The position numbers and the translations under genes were made by a program. Below, one piece after another: positions 17,321 to 25,908 of a stretch of 64,000 bases of DNA. Below the pieces are notes generated by a model. That model was given only the letters and a program-made list of their open reading frames with translations, did not search any database and had not been told where the DNA came from. Numbering within the stretch: position 1 is the stretch's first letter; each line of letters begins with the position of its first letter. Origin of the DNA: JAJECS01 sp965198185 (GTDB lineage: Bacteria; Chloroflexota; UBA11872); NCBI GenBank assembly GCA_965198185.1, contig CBDAOU010000002.1, positions 1,426,001-1,490,000 on the forward strand. The letters are read 5' to 3'.

Positions 17321-18982
17321 CTATTGTCGCGCGGCCGGGGTGGCCGGCAGCGGCGCCCGCCCCATGCGCAGCCGCAACAAGAGCAGCGGCACGCCGGCAG
17401 CGAGCACAATGAGCAGCGCCGACATGGCCGCGCGCGCAAAGAAGGCCTCCGAGGCCGCCGACCAGGTGACAGTCGCCAGCGTCTTGAACCCGATGGGTCC
17501 GAGGATGAGGGTCGCGGGAAGCTCCTTCATGGTGAGCAGAAACACCAGGCCAATGCCTGAGGCGATGCCCGGCCAGATGAGCGGCAGCGTGACCTGGAGC
17601 AGCGTGGCCACGGGGGACCGTCCCAGCGTGCGGGCGGCGTCTTCCAGATTCGGTCGCACCTGTACGAGCGCCGTCCGCACGGCCGCGAGCATGGCCGGGA
17701 AGAACAGCACGACGTAGGCCAAGATGAGCAACAGCAGCGTCTGATACACGGGCCGCGCGAGATTGACGGCGAAGAAGACCAGCGCAATGGCGACCACGAT
17801 GCCGGGCAAGGCAAAGCCGGTATAGGTGGCCCGCTCGATCGCCCAGGCGAACCGGCTGGGGTAGCGGACGACGAGCGCCGCCACGGGCAGCGACGCCACG
17901 GCCGCGGCGAACGCCGCCAGCGCGGCAACCAGCACCGAGTTCAAGAGCGGCTCCCAGACACCGGTTAGCGTCTGACCGGCCGCCAGACCCCGGCCGACCC
18001 AGTACGCCAGGACGCCCATGGGGCCGATCAATGCAATCGTCCCCAGGGCCGTCATGAGACCAAGCGCCGGAATCATCCAGCGGCCGAGGGGCACGCGCGT
18101 GGGCTCGGCCGTCACCCCCGGACCCACACCGTGATAGCGGGCCCGGCCTCGCGCCACGGCTTCAACGGCGAGGATGGCGGCGGCCAACGCGACCAGCACC
18201 AGCGACAGCGCGGCGGTAACGCCGCGATCGAACGCCGACTCGAATTGGACGAAGATCGCCCAGGTAAAGGTCTCGTAGCGAAGCAGCGAGACGGCGCCGA
18301 AGTCAGTGAGGGTGTAGAGCGCCACCAGGAGCGAACCGGCCCCCACGGCCGGGCCGAGCATGGGCAGCGTCACCCGGCGCAGGGTTGCGCGGCGACCATG
18401 CCCAAGCGACCGGCTTGCGTCTTCCAGCGACGGGTCCTGCCGGCGGAGGCTCGATTGCGCGGGCAGAAGAATGTACGGATAGCTGAGCAGCGTCAGCGTG
18501 AGGGCAGCGCCGGGAAACCCGTAGATCGATGGCAGCTCGGTGATGCCGAACAGCGGCTCCAGCGCTTGTTGCAGCATGCCGCGCGGGCCGAGGGCCACCT
18601 GGACGACCAGCCCGGCAACGAAGCTGGGGATCACCAGGGGCAAGGCCGCGACGACGCTCCAGAAGCGCGGCCACGGCAAGTTGCTGCGAACGGTGAGCCA
18701 TGCAACCGGCACGGCGATCAGGACCGACGCCACGGTCACCGTGACGACCAGCGCCAGAGTGCGCAGCAGGATCATCACCGTGCGCCACCGGAGCAGCAGG
18801 GCCCACGCGTCTTCGCCGGCCCCGGCGGTACGGATGACCAGGTAGACCAGCGGCAACGCCAGCAGCAGCGCGACAACCAGCGCCGGGATCCAGAGACCGG
18901 CCGGCGCGCGTGTCCAGCGGCCCATCCGCCCGATGGGTCCGCCGGGCGCGGCAACGCGCATGACGCGCGCGATCGACACCAT
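17321..18982 (-). CDS. iron(III)-type ABC transporter permease, fused double module
   Basis: An integral membrane protein of 553 residues with about twelve hydrophobic segments and two binding-protein-dependent permease modules in tandem, as in FbpB/ThiP. Each half has an EAA-type loop: EDASRSLGHGRRATLRRVTLP in the first half and LEDAARTLGRSPVATLLQVT in the second. It would form the channel for ferric iron delivered by the binding protein encoded 2 bp upstream. No ATPase gene is adjacent, so the ATP-binding subunit must be encoded elsewhere or shared. Confidence 0.92.
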   Translation of the reverse strand: MVSIARVMRVAAPGGPIGRMGRWTRAPAGLWIPALVVALLLALPLVYLVIRTAGAGEDAWALLLRWRTVMILLRTLALVVTVTVASVLIAVPVAWLTVRSNLPWPRFWSVVAALPLVIPSFVAGLVVQVALGPRGMLQQALEPLFGITELPSIYGFPGAALTLTLLSYPYILLPAQSSLRRQDPSLEDASRSLGHGRRATLRRVTLPMLGPAVGAGSLLVALYTLTDFGAVSLLRYETFTWAIFVQFESAFDRGVTAALSLVLVALAAAILAVEAVARGRARYHGVGPGVTAEPTRVPLGRWMIPALGLMTALGTIALIGPMGVLAYWVGRGLAAGQTLTGVWEPLLNSVLVAALAAFAAAVASLPVAALVVRYPSRFAWAIERATYTGFALPGIVVAIALVFFAVNLARPVYQTLLLLILAYVVLFFPAMLAAVRTALVQVRPNLEDAARTLGRSPVATLLQVTLPLIWPGIASGIGLVFLLTMKELPATLILGPIGFKTLATVTWSAASEAFFARAAMSALLIVLAAGVPLLLLRLRMGRAPLPATPAARQ

Positions 18983-18984
18983 AT

Positions 18985-20088
18985 CTAGGGCAGTATTCCA
19001 GCTTCCCTCAGCATGGCTTGCGTCCCCTCAAGGTCGGCCAAGTCGCTCAGCGCGATGTCCGGCTTCTTGATGTCGGCCAGCGGCGTCAGCAGGCGCGACG
19101 CCTTCACGCCCTCGACCAACGGATATTCGTGCGTGGTGCTGGCGAAGTATTGCTGACCGACGGTGGAAAGCAGAAAGTCGACAAACTGCTCGGCCGCGGG
19201 TCGGTTGGCCGCGGTGCCGAGGATCCCGGCGCCAGCCACCATCACGAGCGACCCCGGACCGCCGCCGGGAAGATGATAGTTCCGGGCGGCAAACGTCTCA
19301 CCCTCCTCGGCCAAGAAGCGGTGCAGGTAGTAGTGGTTCACGAAGCCGCCGTCGATCTCGCCCGCGCCCGTGGCGGCGACGATGGGCGTGTTCTTGGGGT
19401 AGATCCCAATCTCGTTGGCGTGCATCGCGTCGAGCCACTCGCGGGTGCGGTCGTCGCCCCAGACGGCGCGCATGCCGGTGACCATGGTCTGGAACGAGGC
19501 GTTGGTCGGCGGCCAGCCAAGGCGGCCGCGCCAGCTGGGATCGGTAAAGCCCCACAGATCGTCGGGCAGGTCGGCCGGGCCGAGACGGTCGGTGTTGTAC
19601 ACGACGACGCGCGCGCGTCCCGAAATGCCGGTCCACAGCCCCTGCGGCGAGCGCGCCCAGACGGGCACACGACTGAGGAGTTCCTCGGGCAGGGGTGCCA
19701 GGAGCGATTCGACGGCGCCCAACCCCCCGGGGTCTTGGGCGAAGAACACATCGGCCGGGGACGCGTCGCCTTCCTCGAGCAACGTGGCGGCGATGGCCGG
19801 CGTGCCGGCGTACTTCACTTGCACGTCCAGGCCGGACACCGCGCCGAACTGCTGAATGATCGGGTCGACCAGGGACTCGCTGCGACCGGAGTAGACAACC
19901 AGCGGCTGAGATTCGCTGGGCGGCTCGGTGACGGTGACCGTGACGACCTTTTCGACCTCGACTTCCTTGATGACTTCCTGCGTCACGATCTTCTCGATGA
20001 CCTTGGGTTCGCCGCAGGCAACTAGAACGGGCAAGGCGGCCGCGGCAGCAACACCGCCACGCAGCAGGGCACGTCGGCTCACAGGCAT
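18985..20088 (-). CDS. iron(III)-type ABC transporter substrate-binding lipoprotein
   Basis: A 367-residue extracytoplasmic binding protein. The N-terminus has a twin-arginine motif (VSRRALLRGG) followed by a lipobox (PVLVAC), so it may be Tat-exported and lipidated. A stalk rich in Val/Glu/Lys (KEVEVEKVVTVTVTE) links it to the binding domain, which begins LVVYSGRSESLVDPII, a typical FbpA/FutA opening. The pair SWRGRLGWPPTNASF and a C-terminal TTHEYPLVEG fit the same family. AGGAGAG precedes the ATG. It is upstream of, and nearly contiguous with, the permease, and its promoter carries a palindrome that could confer iron-dependent repression. Confidence 0.92.
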   Translation of the reverse strand: MPVSRRALLRGGVAAAAALPVLVACGEPKVIEKIVTQEVIKEVEVEKVVTVTVTEPPSESQPLVVYSGRSESLVDPIIQQFGAVSGLDVQVKYAGTPAIAATLLEEGDASPADVFFAQDPGGLGAVESLLAPLPEELLSRVPVWARSPQGLWTGISGRARVVVYNTDRLGPADLPDDLWGFTDPSWRGRLGWPPTNASFQTMVTGMRAVWGDDRTREWLDAMHANEIGIYPKNTPIVAATGAGEIDGGFVNHYYLHRFLAEEGETFAARNYHLPGGGPGSLVMVAGAGILGTAANRPAAEQFVDFLLSTVGQQYFASTTHEYPLVEGVKASRLLTPLADIKKPDIALSDLADLEGTQAMLREAGILP

Positions 20089-20141
20089 GAGAAGCTCTCC
20101 TGAGACTCAGGACCGTATGCGATAGCTGGTCCTTTGCGAGG

Positions 20142-20170
20142 ATGTTAGTATGCACTAAGATACGATGCAA
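20142..20170 (-). promoter_or_regulatory. promoter of the iron importer
   Basis: On the minus strand, TTGCAT (20170-20165) and TAACAT (20147-20142) are 17 bp apart, about 55 bp before the ATG of the binding-protein gene. Both hexamers match consensus at four positions. Confidence 0.5.
20145..20158. promoter_or_regulatory. palindromic operator candidate (TTAGT-N4-ACTAA)
   Basis: Arms TTAGT (20145-20149) and ACTAA (20154-20158) form a perfect inverted repeat around four bases. It overlaps the -10 and the downstream part of the spacer of the importer promoter, a position where a bound protein would block transcription. The TTAG...CTAA outline recalls DtxR/IdeR-type metal boxes, but it is shorter than their 19-bp consensus. 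Regulation by a metal repressor is inferred. Confidence 0.4.
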
Positions 20171-20360
20171 GTCTGACCTAATAACTGGGGGGGGGGCAGG
20201 CCCGGGGTGCCCCTGGGGGCAAGCTTGGGCAGGGTGGTGACGACTTGAGCCACCACGAGCGCGGGAACGACGGCGAAATCCAGAGAAGACCGCCTAAGGG
20301 GTAAGACACGCAGTCATGCGGCGACGCGGAAGTGTAGGCGCCACCCGGGTCTTCTCCTGC

Positions 20361-20401
20361 TGAGGCATGGGGCTAGGTCCTCTCCCTAGCCCTATGCCTC
20401 A
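20361..20401. repeat. 17-bp hairpin in a gene-free stretch
   Basis: Bases 20361-20377 pair with 20385-20401 (TGAGGCATGGGGCTAGG against CCTAGCCCTATGCCTCA, one G-U) around a 7-base loop. No T-run follows on either side, so it is not a typical intrinsic terminator. The surrounding 20171-20505 holds a run of ten G residues near 20188 and no coding sequence that I can support. Confidence 0.6.
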
Positions 20402-20505
20402 CGGGAGCAAGATGGGCGTCCGGGCCGGGGGGCCACCACATGATGCGTCAGTACGGGAGGCAGGCACTCGGTGCATCGACATTCCCAGTGCTGCCTGGAC
20501 ATGGG

Positions 20506-20589
20506 CGGAGAGGGTGGGATTCGAACCCACGAGGGGAGTCCCCTACACGCTTTCCAGGCGTGCGCCCTAAGCCTCTAGGCGACCTCTCC
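20506..20589 (-). tRNA. tRNA-Ser (GGA)
   Basis: The complement folds as a class II tRNA: acceptor GGAGAGG/CCTCTCC, anticodon stem CACGC/GCGTG with loop CTGGAAA giving anticodon GGA, a long variable arm (GGGGACTCCCC), and the T arm GTGGGTTCGAATCCCAC. The discriminator is G, as usual for tRNA-Ser. The 3' CCA is not encoded; GCCCA follows. It reads UCC and UCU codons. Confidence 0.96.
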
Positions 20590-20621
20590 TTGCCGGCATG
20601 CTACCAACGAGGACCGTCGGC

Positions 20622-21584
20622 CTAAACGTCCAATCCGGCAAACAACGGGTGGGTCAGATAGCGTTCGCCGCCGTCGCACAGCACCGTCACGATGAGCTTG
20701 CCCTCATTTTCGGGCCGCGCGGCGACCTGGAGGGCGACCCACACATTCGCCCCGGCCGAGGCGCCCACCAGCAAGCCCTCGGCGGCAGCCAGTTGTCGCG
20801 CCGTCTCCTCCGCTATCGCGTCGTCGACGAGCATGATCTCGTCCACGAGATCGCGCTCGAAGACCTCGGGCACGAAGTTGGCGCCGATGCCTTCAATGCG
20901 GTGCGGTCCGGCGCGACCGCTGGTGATGACCGGATTGCCAACGGGCTCGGCGCCGACAAACTGCAGCGACGGCTTGCGTTGCTTGAGCGCGCGCGCCGTG
21001 CCGGTGATGGTGCCTCCAGTGCCGACCGCGGCGACAAAGATGTCGACGTCGCCGTCGGTATCGCGCCAAATCTCCTCGGCCGTGGTGCGCGCGTGCGCCT
21101 CGGGATTGCTGGGGTTGCGGAACTGCTGCGGCATCCACGCGTCCGGGGTGCTGTCGACGATCTGCTGCGCCCGGTCAATGGCGCCGACCATCCCTTGCGC
21201 CCCCGGCGTGAGGACCACCTCGGCGCCGAAGGCGCACAGTAGATTGCGTCGCTCGATGGTCATCGTCTCCGGCAGGGTGATGATGACGCGATAGCCGCGG
21301 GCCGCGCCCACCATCGCCAGGGCGATGCCGGTGTTGCCGCTCGTCGGCTCGACGATCACGGTGCGGTCGGGAGCGATGCGGCCCTCGCGCTCCGCGTCGT
21401 CGATCATCGCCAGTCCGATGCGGTCCTTGACACTGCCGCCCGGATTGAGGAACTCGCACTTGGCGGCGACCTGTGCCCCAAGCCCCTGCGTCGTCCGGTT
21501 CAGCCGCACCAATGGCGTGTTGCCAACCAGGTCCGCCACGCTGTCCGCAATGCCCGGAACGCGCCCGGGCACGTCTGAATTCAC
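20622..21584 (-). CDS. cysK: cysteine synthase (O-acetylserine sulfhydrylase)
   Basis: PLP enzyme of 320 residues that makes cysteine from O-acetylserine and sulfide. The start VGNTPLVRLNR, Lys53 in NPGGSVKDRIG, EPTSGNTGIAL and GTGGTITG are the fold-type II signatures of the CysK/CysM group. The C-terminal GERYLTHPLF is typical of CysK. The gene is divergent from apgM, with a 111-bp region between them. Whether it prefers O-acetylserine or O-phosphoserine cannot be read from the sequence. Confidence 0.94.
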   Translation of the reverse strand: MNSDVPGRVPGIADSVADLVGNTPLVRLNRTTQGLGAQVAAKCEFLNPGGSVKDRIGLAMIDDAEREGRIAPDRTVIVEPTSGNTGIALAMVGAARGYRVIITLPETMTIERRNLLCAFGAEVVLTPGAQGMVGAIDRAQQIVDSTPDAWMPQQFRNPSNPEAHARTTAEEIWRDTDGDVDIFVAAVGTGGTITGTARALKQRKPSLQFVGAEPVGNPVITSGRAGPHRIEGIGANFVPEVFERDLVDEIMLVDDAIAEETARQLAAAEGLLVGASAGANVWVALQVAARPENEGKLIVTVLCDGGERYLTHPLFAGLDV

Positions 21585-21695
21585 CGGCGCCCTCGCAACC
21601 TATCCACAGCTCCAACGAAGCCGCGCCTGCCCGATGATAAGCTCTGCGACGGGAGGCCAACCGGCGGAGCAGCCACGAGCAACTTACTGTCTTCG

Positions 21696-22874
21696 TTGGC
21701 GCAGCCAGCGACGACCAAGCTAGTGCTCATCGTCCTCGACGGTCTTGGTGGACTGCCTCTTGTTCCCGGAGGACCGACCGAGCTCGAGGCGGCCGACACG
21801 CCGAACCTCGATCAGCTGGCGCGCGAGGGCGTCACCGGCGTGCATCATCCGATGGATATCGGGGTCACGCCCGGCAGCGGGCCCGGACACCTGGCGCTGT
21901 TCGGCTACGACCCGGTCGCCGACAGCATCGGGCGCGGTGCGTTGTCAGCGATCGGCCTTGGAATCGACCTTGGCGCGCACGATCTCGCGGTGCGGCTGAA
22001 CTTCTGCGCCCTCGACGCCAACGGCAACGTGGACGACCGCCGGGCCGGTCGCATCTCAACCGAGCTGAACCAGCGACTCATCGCCAAGCTCAACGGCATT
22101 GACGCGCCGGGCGCCACCGTTGAGCTGGCCACCGAGCGGCGGCACCGCGCGGTGCTTGTGCTGCGAGGCGAGGGGCTCGACGCGCGCGTGCGCGAGACCG
22201 ACCCGCAAGCGATGGGCGTACCGCCGTTGTGCCCGGAAGCGCTGCATCCCGCGGCGGAGCATACGAGCCGGCTCCTGACCGGCATCGTCGATCAGGTCCG
22301 GGACCGCATCGGCGATGAACGGCCGGCCAACTTCGTGCTCATGCGCGGCTACGGCCAATATCGGCCACTGCCGTCGCTGGAGTCGCGATTCAACCTCCGC
22401 GCGGCATGTCTGGCCGCCTATCCCATGTACCGCGGCGTGGCCCGCGCCGTGGGGATGACCGTGCTCCCGGTCACCGACGAGCCTGACAACCAGATCACCG
22501 AGCTTGAGAAGGCGTGGGATTCGTTCGACCTGTTCTTTGTGCACATCAAGGAGACGGACACGCTCGGAGAGGACGGGGATTTTCACGGCAAGGCTCGTGC
22601 CATCGGGGCAATGGATCGCTGGCTGCCCCGGGTCCGCGCCCTTGGGCCGGACGTGCTGGTCGTGACCGGCGACCACTCGACGCCGGCGAAGCTGCAGGCG
22701 CATTCGTGGCACCCGGTGCCGCTCGTCTTGTGGGCGGCGCTGGCCAGGTCAGACCGCGTCGAGGTCTTTAGCGAGCCCGCCTGCGCCGGCGGCGGCCTGG
22801 GCCACATTCCGGCGCGGTCGATCCTGCCGCTCATGCTGGCGCATGGGCAGCGGCTCGCGAAGTATGGCGCCTAG
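21696..22874 (+). CDS. apgM: cofactor-independent phosphoglycerate mutase, archaeal type
   Basis: Alkaline-phosphatase-superfamily protein of 392 residues. LIVLDGLGG (first metal Asp), a GSGPGHLALFGYDP segment containing the probable catalytic residue, HIKETDTLGEDGDF and TGDHSTP (metal ligands) match the ApgM family, which interconverts 2- and 3-phosphoglycerate and in some lineages acts in homoserine or phosphonate metabolism. TTG 21696 is the first usable start; a GTG at 21723 falls inside the first beta-strand and would damage it. The end overlaps selA by 11 bp. Confidence 0.9.
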   Translation: MAQPATTKLVLIVLDGLGGLPLVPGGPTELEAADTPNLDQLAREGVTGVHHPMDIGVTPGSGPGHLALFGYDPVADSIGRGALSAIGLGIDLGAHDLAVRLNFCALDANGNVDDRRAGRISTELNQRLIAKLNGIDAPGATVELATERRHRAVLVLRGEGLDARVRETDPQAMGVPPLCPEALHPAAEHTSRLLTGIVDQVRDRIGDERPANFVLMRGYGQYRPLPSLESRFNLRAACLAAYPMYRGVARAVGMTVLPVTDEPDNQITELEKAWDSFDLFFVHIKETDTLGEDGDFHGKARAIGAMDRWLPRVRALGPDVLVVTGDHSTPAKLQAHSWHPVPLVLWAALARSDRVEVFSEPACAGGGLGHIPARSILPLMLAHGQRLAKYGA

Positions 22875-24219
22875 CCCGGACGGAGCGGACCTGCGGGACC
22901 TGCCGTCGGTCGATCGGGTCGCGCAGGTGGCGGCGACACAGTGTGAGATGCCGGACGACCTTTTGGTGTCGGCCGCACGCGCGGAGATTGCGGCAGCCCG
23001 CGACGGGATAGGCCGCGGCAGCGGCGCTCCAAGCCTGGAAGCTCTCGCGGCGGCCGCCGCGGAGCGCGCGGCGTTGCTGGTGCGCGACGCCCCCCGACCC
23101 GTGATCAACGCCACCGGCGTGATCATCCACACGAATCTGGGACGAGCGCCGCTGAGCGACCGGGCGCTGGCCGCGGTTCAAGCAGCAGCGGCGGGCTATG
23201 CGGCGCTGGAAATGGACCTCGACACGGGACGGCGCGGTGGGCGCGGAGCGGCTGTGGCCGCGAGCCTGCGCGAGATCACCGGCGCCGAAGCCGCCATCGT
23301 GCTGAACAACAATGCCGGGGCCACATTCCTGGCGCTCGAGGCGCTGGCCGCGGGTGGCGAGGTGCTGGTGAGCCGCGGCGAGGCAATCGAAATCGGCGGC
23401 GGGTTTCGCGTGCCGGACATTCTCGCCGCCAGCGGCGCGGTGCTGCGCGACGTTGGCACAACCAATCGGACGCGGCTTGAGGACTACGCGGACGCCCTCA
23501 GCGATCGCACGGCGGCGATTCTGCACGTGCACCGCAGCAACTTTGCGCAGATTGGCTTCACCGAGTCGCCCGATCTCGCCGCGCTGGCGCAGCTTGCGCA
23601 CGAGCACGCCGTGCCGCTGATAAGCGATCTCGGCTCGGGAACCCTGCTCGACCCCACGCGGTTCGGCCTAGCCAACGAGCCGCGCGTGCAGGACGCGCTA
23701 AACGCCGGCTGCGACGTGGTGACCTTCTCCGGCGACAAGCTGCTCGGAGGTCCGCAGGTCGGCATCGCGGCGGGCAACGCGGACTCTGTGGAACGGATTG
23801 CCCGGCGGCCGCTGGCTCGCGCGCTGCGGTGCGACGCGCTCACGTTGGCGGCGCTGCAGGCCACGCTCGCCCATTACTTGCTGGGCGAAGCCGAGACCAG
23901 CATTCCGGTCTGGCAGATGATTGCCGCTCAACCCGAGGGCCTGCGTGCGCGTGCGCGCCGGCTGGCGCGCGGCGTTGCGGGCGCAAGCGTCGCGGCGTCC
24001 GAGGCGGCGGTTGGCGGAGGCGCCTTGCCCGGGCAGGTGCTTTCCAGCTTCGCCATTCGGCTGGCGGGCGATGGGCAGGCGCTGGCCGAGCGGCTGCGAC
24101 GCGCCGAACCCCCGGTGATCGCCCGCGTGCGCGACGGCGACGCGTGGCTCGACATGCGCACGGTCCTGCCGCGTGATGAGCGACCGCTGCGACGCGCGCT
24201 GCTCGATCTGTCGCGCTAG
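22864..24219 (+). CDS. selA: L-seryl-tRNA(Sec) selenium transferase
   Basis: Selenocysteine synthase: converts Ser-tRNA(Sec) to Sec-tRNA(Sec) with selenophosphate. The 451-residue protein has the SelA order: an N-terminal LPSVDRVAQ helix, VINATGVIIHTNLGRAPLS, EMDLDTGRRGGRG, and PLP Lys292 in TFSGDKLLGGPQVG. I chose ATG 22864, which overlaps the apgM stop; an earlier ATG at 22843 adds seven residues. selB, selC and selD are not in the window. Since SelA has no other known role, selenoproteins are expected elsewhere in this genome. The 3' end overlaps the next, convergent gene by 4 bp. Confidence 0.93.
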   Translation: MAPSPDGADLRDLPSVDRVAQVAATQCEMPDDLLVSAARAEIAAARDGIGRGSGAPSLEALAAAAAERAALLVRDAPRPVINATGVIIHTNLGRAPLSDRALAAVQAAAAGYAALEMDLDTGRRGGRGAAVAASLREITGAEAAIVLNNNAGATFLALEALAAGGEVLVSRGEAIEIGGGFRVPDILAASGAVLRDVGTTNRTRLEDYADALSDRTAAILHVHRSNFAQIGFTESPDLAALAQLAHEHAVPLISDLGSGTLLDPTRFGLANEPRVQDALNAGCDVVTFSGDKLLGGPQVGIAAGNADSVERIARRPLARALRCDALTLAALQATLAHYLLGEAETSIPVWQMIAAQPEGLRARARRLARGVAGASVAASEAAVGGGALPGQVLSSFAIRLAGDGQALAERLRRAEPPVIARVRDGDAWLDMRTVLPRDERPLRRALLDLSR

Positions 24220-25028
24220 GCGGCGTCCAGGATCCCGCGCAGATAGGCGGTGTGCTGCGCCAGCGCGGCCTTGCGCCCACCGCCCGTTCGTGCGTCGCGC
24301 GGCTCCCACTCGGTGGACAGGTAGCCGTCGTAGCCGGCCTTGCGGAGGACGCCGAGCATCTCGGGAAATGGCACTTCGCCCGTTCCGGCAAGGACACTCT
24401 CCCACTCCCGCTCGTCGGTGGTGCGGACGATGTCCTTGACGTGGACGTGGGCGACGAACCGGCCGATGGCGTCCCAAGCCTCGGCCACGCTCTCGCCCTC
24501 GCGATGGGGATGCCCCAAGTCCCACACCGCCGCGGCATTCGGATGGTCCGCCGTACGCACGACGCCCCCGACGCGCACCGCGGAACAGAAGATGTCGTGG
24601 GTCTCCAACGCCACGCGAATCCCGCGAGGCGCCGCCTGCGCCGCGGCACGCAGACCCTCCGCGACCCAGCCATCCGCCTCCGTTTGGGGCGCCGCGGCGC
24701 CTTCCCGGCCGCCGAATACCCGGACCACCGGCGCTCCCCATTCCCCGGCCAATTCGATGAAGCCGGCGGCTCGATCGACTTCACGCGAGCGATGCCGGGC
24801 TTCGGGTTGAGCAAAGCGGCAATCGCTGCCGACGACGCAGATTTCGAGACCGGCGTCCGCCACCACCTCGGCGATGCGTCGGCGTTCCGCAGCGGGTAGA
24901 TCGGGTGTGAGCGGTTGCCCGGCGAGCATGCGGATCTCAAGGCCGTCGCAGCCGATTTCTCGCGCGACGCGCGCGTGCTCGTCAATCGTCCACGAGGGAG
25001 CGGAGTAGGTCGTGACGGCCAGCCGCAT
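24216..25028 (-). CDS. sugar phosphate isomerase/epimerase family (xylose isomerase-like TIM barrel)
   Basis: A 270-residue AP-endonuclease-2-type TIM barrel. The metal-binding residues are expected in ALETHD, VWDLGHPH, VHVKDIV and STEWEP. It could be a sugar or inosose epimerase, hydroxypyruvate isomerase or dehydratase; the family is too broad for a substrate call. It starts MRLAVTTYSAPSW and is convergent with selA, with a 4-bp overlap. Confidence 0.88.
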   Translation of the reverse strand: MRLAVTTYSAPSWTIDEHARVAREIGCDGLEIRMLAGQPLTPDLPAAERRRIAEVVADAGLEICVVGSDCRFAQPEARHRSREVDRAAGFIELAGEWGAPVVRVFGGREGAAAPQTEADGWVAEGLRAAAQAAPRGIRVALETHDIFCSAVRVGGVVRTADHPNAAAVWDLGHPHREGESVAEAWDAIGRFVAHVHVKDIVRTTDEREWESVLAGTGEVPFPEMLGVLRKAGYDGYLSTEWEPRDARTGGGRKAALAQHTAYLRGILDAA

Positions 25029-25185
25029 GAGTGGAGTCTTCAGGTGAGAAGTGAGGTCATCCTAACGGACCGATCAGGCGCGAGGGTGTGGTAGGTTGCG
25101 GCGCCCTGGAGCGTGGCGGCAGATGGCGGGCGTCGATTCAGAAGCGCCATGCGTCCCGCACGCCGCCGCCCGCGTGCCAACGCCA

Positions 25186-25908
25186 ATGTCGACCGACTCC
25201 TCAACCGCTGGGCAGGCCTTGCCGCGGATTTCCGTGGTTTTTCCGTGTCACAACGAGGCGGACAACGTGGCTGCGGTAATTTCGGACGCCCAGCAGCATG
25301 TCGGCGCGCTCGGCGACGACTACGAGCTCATCATCGTCGACGACGGGTCGAGCGACGGCACCGCCGAGCGGGCTCGCGCGGCGGCGGAGGGTGACGACCG
25401 CGTGCGCGTGGCGCGGCACCCCACGAATCTGGGCTATGGCCACGCGCTGCGCACGGGCTTTTCCGCTGCGCGTGCGCCGCTGATCTGCTATGTCGACGGC
25501 GACGGGCAGTTTTCGCTCGCGGACCTTCCCGCCCTGGTGGACGCCCTCGGGACGCACGGCTTCGTGTTGGGCCATCGCATCAAGCGGGCCGATCCGGCCC
25601 ACCGGTCGTTGAACGCGCGCCTTTGGCATTTGGTGGTGCGGCTGGTGATGGGCTTCAACGTGCGCGACATCGACTGCGGGTTCAAGCTGTTTCGCCGCGA
25701 GGTGGTGCAGGACGTCGAATTCATCGCCGGGCGCGGCGCGGTGATCTCGGCCGAACTCGTGGCCCGCGGCAGGCGCGCCGGATATAGCTTTACCGAGGTC
25801 GGGGTCCACCACTATCCGCGCACAGCCGGCGATTCGTCGGGCAACAACCTCATGGTCGTGCTCAACTCGTTCTGGGATATCGCCAGGTTACGGTGGCGCC
25901 TGCGGTGA
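25186..25908 (+). CDS. glycosyltransferase family 2 (dolichol-phosphate mannosyltransferase-like)
   Basis: GT-A-fold glycosyltransferase of about 240 residues. VVFPCHNEADNV and IIVDDGSSDGT form the nucleotide-binding part, YVDGDGQF holds the D-x-D-like metal site, and DIDCGFKLFRREVV is a typical acceptor-side motif of the DPM1/polyprenyl-phosphate transferase group. No C-terminal transmembrane region is seen. ATG 25186 is preferred; a TTG at 25096 would add a poorly conserved 30 residues. The gene overlaps the next glycosyltransferase by 16 bp. Together they may charge a lipid carrier for cell-envelope glycans. Confidence 0.88.
   Translation: MSTDSSTAGQALPRISVVFPCHNEADNVAAVISDAQQHVGALGDDYELIIVDDGSSDGTAERARAAAEGDDRVRVARHPTNLGYGHALRTGFSAARAPLICYVDGDGQFSLADLPALVDALGTHGFVLGHRIKRADPAHRSLNARLWHLVVRLVMGFNVRDIDCGFKLFRREVVQDVEFIAGRGAVISAELVARGRRAGYSFTEVGVHHYPRTAGDSSGNNLMVVLNSFWDIARLRWRLR

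Noticed and set aside
20440..20625. Frames across tRNA-Ser at 20506 (reading GWDSNPRGESP and similar)
   Set aside because: They are shadows of the tRNA-Ser gene and of its T-arm sequence; the same happens at 28986-29225.
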